This document shows positions 1 through 5,017 of a stretch of 6,357 nt of DNA, one piece after another. Both the position numbers and the translations under genes were made by a program. Each line of letters opens with the position of its first letter. Positions within the stretch are counted from its first letter, which is position 1. The notes below the pieces were generated by a model. That model had not been told where the DNA came from, did no database searches, and saw only the letters and a list, made by a program, of their open reading frames with translations. This stretch comes from an uncultured Clostridia bacterium (GTDB lineage: Bacteria; Bacillota; Clostridia; Christensenellales; UBA1242): NCBI GenBank assembly GCA_946615295.1, contig CAMOHL010000053.1:1-6357 (forward strand), in the 5' to 3' direction.

Positions 1-711
1 CTCTTCCATTTTTCCGTTGTTTTGTCTATTAAAAATTCTATACACATCTCTTTGTGTTCCACATATTGTTCCAAAATTGCCCTTTAAAAACTTATCATAA
101 CAATCATAGCTGTCCAATTTTGTGTCATCATAAAGTTTTGCAATTTTTTTGTTGTTTGTGCTTAATGCCATAAGTGGATTTGTAACACCCTTTAATCCTA
201 CACCAACAACACCATCATTATTTTGAGAAATTAGTGCATACCCACCCAATATATAAGGAATTGCAAGCTGTTTGTTTTCTAGTTTTCCATACAAAAGCAA
301 ATCATCACGAATGTTGTTTGAATTTATCTCTATTAAATCATTCACAAAACTATTGCCAACACCAATTCCAAAGCTCAGCATATTTGGTCTTTTGTTGCTG
401 GCTATGTTAAGTTCAAATTGTTCCAAACTCATTGTTTGAATTACAATATATGTTCCCTTGTGTTTTTTTTCAAAAATTGATGCTTCTCTCTCCAAAAAAG
501 TGCTTCGGGAAACACTTCCACCCTCAAAGGTTTCAACATGCCAAACCTCCAAAATACCTTGATAGTCAAATTTTTCTACTCTATTGATTTCTGCTTCATT
601 TTTGAGTAGGCTTGGCAAAATGCTAAACGGAGCAACAATCAAAAATAGCACAACTATAGCAGATAGCCCTATTCTTGTTATCCAATCCAAAATTGTTTTA
701 AATATTTTCAT
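1..711 (-). CDS. Extracellular solute-binding protein (ABC transporter type), C-terminus off the left edge
   Basis: The 237 residues visible from the ATG at 711 run to the window edge with no stop codon. Family members are usually 400-450 residues, so roughly half is missing. Residues 1-13 are basic and amphipathic, and about 14-36 form one hydrophobic helix that would act as a signal peptide or membrane anchor. There is no lipobox cysteine, which is unusual for a Gram-positive binding protein. After the helix comes a first-strand segment (GILEVWHVETFEGG, 52-65), then an IPYILGGYALISQN segment (151-164). These resemble the opening strand and the hinge-region PY..GGYAL motif of family 1 solute-binding proteins, and GTQRDVYR (218-225) also fits. 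The expected role is capture of a sugar or other small solute outside the cell; the ligand cannot be told. No transporter permease is in view. The gene lies downstream of the uvrC terminator and so needs its own promoter. There is no clear Shine-Dalgarno before the ATG. The family call rests on remembered motifs, not a search. Confidence 0.7.
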   Translation of the reverse strand, partial: MKIFKTILDWITRIGLSAIVVLFLIVAPFSILPSLLKNEAEINRVEKFDYQGILEVWHVETFEGGSVSRSTFLEREASIFEKKHKGTYIVIQTMSLEQFELNIASNKRPNMLSFGIGVGNSFVNDLIEINSNNIRDDLLLYGKLENKQLAIPYILGGYALISQNNDGVVGVGLKGVTNPLMALSTNNKKIAKLYDDTKLDSYDCYDKFLKGNFGTICGTQRDVYRIFNRQNNGKMEE

Positions 712-717
712 CTCTAT

Positions 718-762
718 ATTATATTCGCAATAGATAATATATATGTTAAAAGTTTATATTAA
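718..762 (-). promoter_or_regulatory. Candidate promoter(s) of the solute-binding-protein gene
   Basis: Two readings are possible on the minus strand. One uses TATAAT (723-718), a perfect -10 lying six bases before the ATG, which would give a leaderless mRNA; its best -35 (TTAACA, 749-744) is 20 bases away, which is long. The other pairs TTAATA (762-757) with TATTAT (739-734) at 17-base spacing and gives a leader of about 16 bases. Some promoter is expected here because the uvrC terminator lies just upstream. Confidence 0.35.
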
Positions 763-781
763 CTAGTGTTTGAAAAAAATT

Positions 782-822
782 AACAAAAAAAGAATAACCT
801 ATCAGTTATTCTCTTTTTTGTT
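782..822 (-). terminator. Intrinsic terminator of uvrC, overlapping its 3' end
   Basis: Read on the minus strand, an 18-base arm (822-805) pairs with a 17-base arm (798-782), with a single bulged G and the six-base loop TGATAG. The 3' arm carries a run of seven U, followed by another U-rich stretch. The 5' arm is formed by the last six sense codons of uvrC, and the TGA stop lies in the loop. It separates uvrC from the solute-binding-protein gene. Confidence 0.8.
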
Positions 823-2628
823 TAACAACTTTAAAATGTCCATAGCTTGACTTTCTGTAATACCCCTTATGAGCATAATTTCATCTATTGATGCTGTTTT
901 TATGTTTTGAATTGAACCGAATTTTTCAAGTAGTAACTTCTTTTTTGATGGACCAATTCCCTTTACATCATCAAGAACACTTTTTGTCATTCTCTTTGCT
1001 CTTTTTGAACGATGAAAAGTTATGGCAAATCTATGTGCTTCATCTCTAATTCTTTGAATGAGCTGAATTGCAATGTCCGATTTTTTTAAGACAATTGGCT
1101 CGCTTGAATATTTTGTGAAAATTTCTTCTTCCTTTTTTGCTATTGCACAAAGTGGAATATCCACACCAAGTTTGTCAAAAATTTCTTCAACAGAAGAAAG
1201 CTGACCTTTGCCTCCATCCAAAACAATCAAACTTGGTTTTGAAGAAAAACTGTCGTCCTTTGAATTTTTGAGTTCGTTTATTCTTCTAGTTAAAACTTCT
1301 TGCATACTTGCGAAATCATCATTTCCCTCAACTGTTTTTATATTAAATTTTCTATAATGTGATTTTGCTATATCTCCATTCAAAAACACAACCATACTTG
1401 CAACCATATCTGTTCCACTAATGTGCGATATATCATAACACTCAATTCTATATGGGGGGCTATCCAAATTGAGAACATCTTGCAGTCTATTGATTGCTCC
1501 AATGGTCTTCATTTCCTTGGTTTTTAAAAGGCCAATAGACTTTTCTAAATATTCTTTTCCATTAACCTCTGCAATTTCACAAAGTTTTTTGTTTTTTCCC
1601 TTTTTTGCAACAACAATTTCAACTTTTTCACCGGCAACACTTTCAAAATACTTTTGCAAGTCTTCAATATCCTTAAATTCATTTGGCAAAACTATTTTTT
1701 TTGGTATTATTCTATTTTGATAATATTGAGTCAAAAATGATGAAATATCATTTTCATAACCTTCAAAATTTTGCAAAATAAAGTTTTCTATTCCCATAAG
1801 TTTACCATCTCTAACAATCATTGTTGTAAAAACTTCATTGGCACCATTTGAATAGAATCCAATAATATCCTGACTGAATATGGTTTGAAATTGAGTTGTG
1901 TATCTCTGTTTTAGATTGTTTAGAGACTTTATTTCATCTCTAATTTCAATTGCCTTTTCGTAGTTTTGTGATTCACTTGCAAGTTGCATCTTCTTAAACA
2001 AAATATCTTCAACTGTTTTTGTGTTGCCCTTCAAAAAATCAACAACATCATCAACTTGCTTTTTATATTCACTTTTTGAAATATATTTTGCACAAGGTGC
2101 TGAACATAGGCCCATACTATAATTCAAACATGGTCTTATTGGTTTTGAGTTTTCTGTTATTTTCAAATTGCAAGTTCTGAGTGAAAAAGCTCTTGCAACA
2201 ATCTTCAAAATTTCGCTTGGAGAAATACCATTAAAATATGGTCCAAAATACTTTGCTCCGTCTTTTTTTATCCTTCGAGTTACTTCTAATTTTGGAAAAT
2301 CCTCTTTTAGGTTAATCTTGATATATGGATAATTTTTTCCGTCCTTTAACAAAATGTTGAATTTTGGTTGATATTTTTTTATCAAGTTGTTTTCAAGCAA
2401 AAAAGCGTCAGTATCACTTGCTGTTATGATATAGTCAAAATCAACAATATTGCCAACTAAATTTGTAGTTTTTATAGGCTTGTCATTTCCAACAAAATAA
2501 CTATTTACTCTTCTCTTCAAATTCTTTGCCTTTCCAACATAAATAATATTTCCAGATATATCCTTCATAAGATACACACCACTATTTGTTGGAAGTGAAA
2601 GCAATTTTTCTTTTAATTTTACATTCAT
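802..2628 (-). CDS. uvrC: UvrABC excinuclease subunit C
   Basis: This is the 608-residue nuclease subunit of nucleotide excision repair, which cuts the damaged DNA strand on both sides of a lesion after UvrA/UvrB recognition; it is cytoplasmic. The length is normal and all domains are present. The GIY-YIG nuclease for the 3' cut occupies about 13-95 (GVY 17-19, YVGKAKNLKRR 30-40, E79). A four-cysteine cluster (C153, C167, C175, C179) matches the iron-sulfur-type cysteines of E. coli UvrC. The UVR helix hairpin that contacts UvrB is at about 203-240. The RNase H-like nuclease for the 5' cut has D399 (ECYDIS), D471 (DGGKGQ) and H532 (DEAHRF). Tandem helix-hairpin-helix DNA-binding motifs occupy about 551-603. 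The N-terminus MNVKLKEKLLSLP aligns with Bacillus UvrC, fixing the start at 2628, although no Shine-Dalgarno precedes it. The next gene upstream is divergent, so expression must begin within the 89-base gap. The gene is monocistronic, with a terminator at its end. Confidence 0.97.
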   Translation of the reverse strand: MNVKLKEKLLSLPTNSGVYLMKDISGNIIYVGKAKNLKRRVNSYFVGNDKPIKTTNLVGNIVDFDYIITASDTDAFLLENNLIKKYQPKFNILLKDGKNYPYIKINLKEDFPKLEVTRRIKKDGAKYFGPYFNGISPSEILKIVARAFSLRTCNLKITENSKPIRPCLNYSMGLCSAPCAKYISKSEYKKQVDDVVDFLKGNTKTVEDILFKKMQLASESQNYEKAIEIRDEIKSLNNLKQRYTTQFQTIFSQDIIGFYSNGANEVFTTMIVRDGKLMGIENFILQNFEGYENDISSFLTQYYQNRIIPKKIVLPNEFKDIEDLQKYFESVAGEKVEIVVAKKGKNKKLCEIAEVNGKEYLEKSIGLLKTKEMKTIGAINRLQDVLNLDSPPYRIECYDISHISGTDMVASMVVFLNGDIAKSHYRKFNIKTVEGNDDFASMQEVLTRRINELKNSKDDSFSSKPSLIVLDGGKGQLSSVEEIFDKLGVDIPLCAIAKKEEEIFTKYSSEPIVLKKSDIAIQLIQRIRDEAHRFAITFHRSKRAKRMTKSVLDDVKGIGPSKKKLLLEKFGSIQNIKTASIDEIMLIRGITESQAMDILKLLNKKENN

Positions 2629-2634
2629 ATAAAT

Positions 2635-2662
2635 ATAATAACACGAAAACTTGTATTTTCAA
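2635..2662 (-). promoter_or_regulatory. Candidate uvrC promoter giving a leaderless mRNA
   Basis: On the minus strand TTGAAA (2662-2657) and TATTAT (2640-2635) are 16 bases apart, and the -10 ends six bases before the uvrC ATG. Transcription would then start at or within a base or two of the A of ATG. No purine-rich ribosome-binding site lies between. The -10 and -35 matches are decent but the region is AT-rich, so chance matches are possible. No LexA/DinR-like box was recognised. Confidence 0.5.
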
Positions 2663-2670
2663 ATTAAGTA

Positions 2671-2698
2671 TTGACAATTTTATAAAATATTATATAAT
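2671..2698 (+). promoter_or_regulatory. Consensus SigA-type promoter for the 119-residue gene
   Basis: TTGACA (2671-2676) and TATAAT (2693-2698) are both perfect hexamers, with a 16-base spacer. Transcription should start near 2705, at the Shine-Dalgarno itself, giving a leader of only about 13 bases. It lies back to back with the candidate uvrC promoter, so the two promoters share 2635-2698. Confidence 0.8.
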
Positions 2699-2704
2699 GA
2701 TAAT

Positions 2705-2710
2705 AAGGAG
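2705..2710 (+). promoter_or_regulatory. Ribosome-binding site that fixes the start at 2718
   Basis: AAGGAG is followed by a seven-base spacer and ATG at 2718. It rules out the longer reading frame beginning at 2586, whose extra 44 codons would run through the promoter and into the antisense of the uvrC 5' end. Confidence 0.85.
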
Positions 2711-2717
2711 ATTTCTT

Positions 2718-3077
2718 ATGTATTATGATTTGTTTAATAAAATCGAAAATGAAGTTAGAAAAGAATTACATCCAAATATGGATAAATTAAATGAGCTTCT
2801 AAAATCATCAAAAAAAGATATTGAAACTGCAACAAAGTATATAGATAAAGTTATAGAAAAAAAATCAACTCCATATCTTGAAAAACTATCTTTTGACGAC
2901 ATGATGAATTATTTTTGCAACACTATAAAAGATATAAAAAAATCTAGTGATGATATGTTGAATAAATCTTTGTATTCAGATGATTGGGTTTATGTAAATG
3001 CTTATATAACAACAAGAATTTGTGAATTTTTTAAAATTTATATGACATCAATCACCACTTTGATTAACAATTTATAA
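2718..3077 (+). CDS. Hypothetical 119-residue helical cytosolic protein
   Basis: I do not recognise this protein. The start at 2718 follows AAGGAG and a consensus promoter, and the reading frame ends TAA before a strong terminator, so this looks like a complete monocistronic gene. The product is rich in Lys, Asp, Glu, Asn and Ile and looks all-helical. An N-terminal amphipathic stretch (about 1-55) has spaced Leu/Ile residues that could form a helical bundle or short coiled coil. A region of regularly spaced serines and aspartates follows (about 60-95), then a C-terminal helix with aromatics (about 97-119, including FFKIYM). No signal peptide, membrane helix, Cys pair or catalytic motif is visible; the two cysteines are isolated. 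It is transcribed divergently from uvrC and convergently with the ArsR gene, which says little about its role. A phasin-like or bundle-forming architecture is conceivable but unsupported. Confidence 0.82.
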   Translation: MYYDLFNKIENEVRKELHPNMDKLNELLKSSKKDIETATKYIDKVIEKKSTPYLEKLSFDDMMNYFCNTIKDIKKSSDDMLNKSLYSDDWVYVNAYITTRICEFFKIYMTSITTLINNL

Positions 3078-3096
3078 TAATAAAAGTATATATAAC

Positions 3097-3124
3097 AAAA
3101 ACACATTTCAAATGTGTTTTTTTT
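3097..3124 (+). terminator. Intrinsic terminator, probably two-way
   Basis: The arms ACACATTT (3101-3108) and AAATGTGT (3110-3117) form a hairpin with flanking A and T runs; the innermost pairs must open to make a loop. Eight T (3117-3124) follow on the plus strand, so it ends the 119-residue gene. On the minus strand the A-run at 3097-3101 gives five U, so it may also end the ArsR transcript, whose stop lies about 50 bases before it. Confidence 0.8.
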
Positions 3125-3174
3125 AATCTAATTTCATAAATTTTATATCTTTTTTAAATATAACCAATTACATT

Positions 3175-3525
3175 CTAAATCGCAACTGATTGAAGATAGT
3201 CAACTCCCGTCAACAAACAATCGTTTATCATATCACTTGCTAGTGAATAATAAATAATTTTTCCTTCTCTTCTAAATTTGACCGTTCCTGTGCTCTTTAA
3301 AAGCTTTAGTTGATGACTGACTGTTGTTTGATTTATGCTCAAAATTCTTGAAATATCATTCACACACATTTCACTCACTGCAAGAGCAGACAATATTTTT
3401 ATTCTTGTTCTATCACTAAACATACTAAAAAAATCTGCAAGCTTCAAACACATTTTTTCTTCTGGTAAATAATATTTTACATCATCAACTTTTTCTTGTT
3501 TTAACAAAATTTTTGTGTTTTCCAT
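3175..3525 (-). CDS. ArsR/SmtB-family winged-helix repressor with non-canonical sensor residues
   Basis: This is a 116-residue protein, a normal length for ArsR/SmtB dimeric repressors that leave their operator when they bind a metal or undergo thiol chemistry. Residues 28-49 (LKLADFFSMFSDRTRIKIL...) are the typical first helices. SEMCVNDI (51-58) is the alpha-3 segment. INQTTVSHQLKLLKSTG (64-80) is the DNA-recognition helix, and VKFRREGKIIYYSL (82-95) is the beta wing. The alpha-3 cysteine C54 matches C61 of SmtB. The usual alpha-5 ligands are gone: against SmtB D104, H106, H117 and E120, this protein has S97, M99, Y110 and S113. The other cysteines are C26, before the core, and C103, in alpha-5. 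The start at ATG 3525 is chosen because GGGGAG precedes it; a TTG at 3540 would overlap that site. It is divergent from the Cys-rich mini-gene at 3664 and is the obvious candidate to control it and itself. The family is certain; the signal sensed is unknown. Confidence 0.92.
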   Translation of the reverse strand: MENTKILLKQEKVDDVKYYLPEEKMCLKLADFFSMFSDRTRIKILSALAVSEMCVNDISRILSINQTTVSHQLKLLKSTGTVKFRREGKIIYYSLASDMINDCLLTGVDYLQSVAI

Positions 3526-3530
3526 AAAAT

Positions 3531-3536
3531 CTCCCC
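3531..3536 (-). promoter_or_regulatory. Ribosome-binding site that fixes the ArsR start
   Basis: On the minus strand GGGGAG lies five bases before ATG at 3525. A start at TTG 3540 would put this site inside the coding region and has no site of its own. Confidence 0.8.
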
Positions 3537-3564
3537 ACAATTCACAAATTGAGTTTACACAACA

Positions 3565-3592
3565 ATTTTATCAAAAAATATGAATATTGGAA
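3565..3592 (-). promoter_or_regulatory. Candidate promoter of the ArsR gene
   Basis: On the minus strand TTCCAA (3592-3587) and TAAAAT (3570-3565) are 16 bases apart and would give a leader of about 30-35 bases. Each hexamer has two mismatches or fewer. The -35 sits inside the imperfect inverted repeat at 3581-3600, as expected for an autorepressor. Confidence 0.4.
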
Positions 3593-3639
3593 TATATGCA
3601 CACTTAAAACTTTTGTTGCATATTTACTAATATAGTAAA
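3581..3639. promoter_or_regulatory. Cluster of inverted repeats, candidate ArsR operator(s)
   Basis: Three nested AT-rich dyads lie between the divergent genes. First, ATATT-GG-AATAT (3584-3595, centred on GG at 3589-3590) extends imperfectly outward as TGAATATT/AATATATGCA, resembling the 12-2-12 style of ArsR-family operators. Second, ATATGCA (3594-3600) and TGCATAT (3617-3623) form a perfect seven-base inverted repeat 16 bases apart. Third, TTTACTA (3623-3629) and TAGTAAA (3633-3639) form a perfect seven-base inverted repeat around ATA, just upstream of the mini-gene ribosome-binding site. In such AT-rich DNA any one could be chance, but three in 60 bases at the right place suggest regulation. 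Confidence 0.45.
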
Positions 3640-3652
3640 AAAATGTAGAATT

Positions 3653-3657
3653 GGAGG
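3653..3657 (+). promoter_or_regulatory. Ribosome-binding site of the Cys-rich mini-gene
   Basis: GGAGG is followed by a six-base spacer of T and then ATG at 3664. This optimal signal is the main reason to treat the 62-codon frame as a real gene, and it argues against the antisense frame in the same region. Confidence 0.8.
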
Positions 3658-3663
3658 TTTTTT

Positions 3664-3852
3664 ATGTTTTCACAAGATGTTTTACTTATTCTTTTGCTAT
3701 CAATATTCACATCAAACAACGATATCGACCTAAACACAAATTCAAACTTTTTGCTACTTCTCTTGTTGATTTTGTCGGCAGACGGTGGCCTAAGTTGGAA
3801 TTGTGGCTGTAACAATAATGGTTGTGGTTGCAACAGATGTAACAACTTTTAA
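3664..3852 (+). CDS. 62-residue Leu-rich, C-terminally Cys-rich micro-protein of unknown function
   Basis: The protein has four parts: a hydrophobic N-terminus (DVLLILLLSIF, 5-15), a polar Asn/Asp linker (18-28), a second hydrophobic run (FLLLLLLIL, 29-37) and a tail (46-60) containing C47, C49, C54, C56 and C59 in a CxC-x4-CxC-x2-C pattern rich in Asn and Gly. Each hydrophobic stretch is short for a membrane helix, but together they could form a hairpin or a surface-active segment. The tail could bind a soft metal or form disulfide cross-links. The composition recalls small clostridial proteins annotated as chorion-class high-cysteine proteins and some spore-coat peptides; this is an impression from memory. 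A perfect GGAGG site supports translation. A convincing -35/-10 pair was not found; TATAGT (3631-3636) is the best -10 and lies inside an inverted repeat. It is divergent from an ArsR regulator, hinting at metal- or stress-dependent control. Confidence 0.72.
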   Translation: MFSQDVLLILLLSIFTSNNDIDLNTNSNFLLLLLLILSADGGLSWNCGCNNNGCGCNRCNNF

Positions 3853-3904
3853 GATACATATCAAAAAATTGAACTACAAAAATATTTTATTCATAGCTTA
3901 AACA

Positions 3905-3939
3905 AAAAACACGATTGCTATTTGTGCTATCGTGTTTTT
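3905..3939. terminator. Two-way intrinsic terminator between the mini-gene and prfA
   Basis: A perfect 11-base stem pairs AAAAACACGAT (3905-3915) with ATCGTGTTTTT (3929-3939), and the loop region can add two more G-C pairs across a T-T mismatch. It is followed by five T on the plus strand and six on the minus strand, so it can end both convergent transcripts. The prfA stop is only seven bases before it. Confidence 0.87.
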
Positions 3940-3946
3940 GATTATA

Positions 3947-5017
3947 CTATTCGACTTGTTTTTCTAGTTTTGCTTTTTGGTCAGCCATTTCAAGAGCAGT
4001 TATCATATCATCAATTTCGCCATTCATAAAGCCAACAATATTATACATTGTGTAACCAATTCTATGGTCAGTTACTCTACCTTGTGGGAAATTATATGTT
4101 CTTATTCTTTCACTTCTATCGCCTGTTCCCACTTGATTTCTTCTGTTTTCAGCATATTTTTCATCAGCTTCGCTTTGATATTTATCATATAGTTTGCTCT
4201 TTAAAATTTGCATTGCTTTTTCTTTGTTTTTAATTTGACTTCTTTGGTCTTGACAAGCAACCACAATACCTGTTGGAAAATGAGTTATTCTAACAGCACT
4301 ATCTGTTTTGTTAATATGTTGACCACCAGCACCACTTGCTCTATATGTGTCAATTCTCAAATCTTTTTCATTGATTTCAATTTCCACATCTTCTTGTTCT
4401 GGCAAAACAGCAACTGTTATGGTTGAAGTGTGAACTCTGCCCTGTGTTTCAGTTTCTGGAACTCTTTGAACTCTATGAACTCCACTTTCATATTTTAGTT
4501 TTGCATAAACACCATTGCCACTAATCATCAAAGTACATTCTTTTATACCACCAAGTTCAGTTTCGTTTATATCAATAATTTCAGTTTTCCAGCCTTTGAT
4601 GTCTGCATAATGAGAATACATTCTCAAAATTTCACTAGCAAAAAGTGATGCTTCTTCTCCTCCTGCTCCACCTCTGATTTCCATAATGACATTCTTTTCG
4701 TCATTTTCATCTTTTGGGAGCATCAAAACTTTGAGTTCTTCTTCCATTTTTTGTTTTTTTTCTTTGCCGTTCAAAATTTCATCCTTAAAAAACACTTTCA
4801 TATCTTCATCAGTTTCAATTTTTAGCAAATTTTCAGCATCAATAACATTTTGTTCTAACTTTAGATATTCATCATAGAGTTCGGCAATTGGAGCCAAATT
4901 TTTTAATTCTCTGCCAAGTTCCTTTGTCTTTTTTGCATCTTGCAAAACTTCGACATCGCAAAGTTTTTCATTGATTTCTTTTACTCTTTCTTTTATTTTA
5001 TCACATTTTTCAATCAT
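3947..5017 (-). CDS. prfA: Peptide chain release factor 1 (RF1)
   Basis: RF1 recognises UAA and UAG in the ribosomal A site and triggers release of the finished protein. The 356-residue length is typical. A helical, charged N-terminal domain (about 1-100) is followed by the class I release-factor core beginning at EIRGGAGGEEA (113-123). The stop-reading PxT tripeptide is PET at 187-189, within VQRVPETETQGRVHTST; this is the Firmicutes form of the RF1 motif, and RF2 would carry SPF. The catalytic GGQ is at 231-233 within RASGAGGQHINKTDSAVR. The gene starts with an ATG that overlaps the prmC stop (ATGA), and GGAGA (5028-5024) lies six bases upstream inside the prmC end, so translation is likely coupled to prmC. 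Its own stop is TAG, a codon only RF1 decodes. The two-way terminator follows immediately. Confidence 0.97.
   Translation of the reverse strand: MIEKCDKIKERVKEINEKLCDVEVLQDAKKTKELGRELKNLAPIAELYDEYLKLEQNVIDAENLLKIETDEDMKVFFKDEILNGKEKKQKMEEELKVLMLPKDENDEKNVIMEIRGGAGGEEASLFASEILRMYSHYADIKGWKTEIIDINETELGGIKECTLMISGNGVYAKLKYESGVHRVQRVPETETQGRVHTSTITVAVLPEQEDVEIEINEKDLRIDTYRASGAGGQHINKTDSAVRITHFPTGIVVACQDQRSQIKNKEKAMQILKSKLYDKYQSEADEKYAENRRNQVGTGDRSERIRTYNFPQGRVTDHRIGYTMYNIVGFMNGEIDDMITALEMADQKAKLEKQVE

Noticed and set aside
1469..1720. Plus-strand frames inside uvrC, prfA and prmC (for example 1469-1720, 4686-4877, 5351-5587)
   Set aside because: They are antisense shadows of well-supported genes, with Phe/Ser/Leu-heavy composition and no ribosome-binding sites.
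2586..2717. Longer, 163-residue version of the 119-residue protein
   Set aside because: The extra 44 codons cross a perfect promoter and the ribosome-binding site and overlap the uvrC 5' end on the other strand. The start at 2718 is much better supported.
3526..3540. TTG start adding five residues to the ArsR protein
   Set aside because: It would place the GGGGAG site inside the coding region and has no ribosome-binding site of its own.
3590..3650. Sporulation-type (SigE, SigG or SigK) promoter for the mini-gene
   Set aside because: CATATTTA and TGAATA fragments exist, but no -35/-10 pair has correct spacing for any of these factors.
3627..3845. 72-codon minus-strand frame opposite the Cys-rich mini-gene
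   Set aside because: It has no ribosome-binding site, its composition follows the complement of the plus-strand gene, and it crosses the divergent regulatory region.
3664..3852. Calling the mini-protein a metallothionein or a peptide-antibiotic precursor
   Set aside because: Five cysteines and two Leu-rich blocks do not match a known metallothionein. No modification enzyme, protease or exporter genes are nearby to support a modified-peptide precursor.
3947..5017. Possibility that the release factor is RF2
   Set aside because: The stop-recognition loop reads PET, not SPF, and there is no internal frameshift site. The gene order with prmC also fits RF1.
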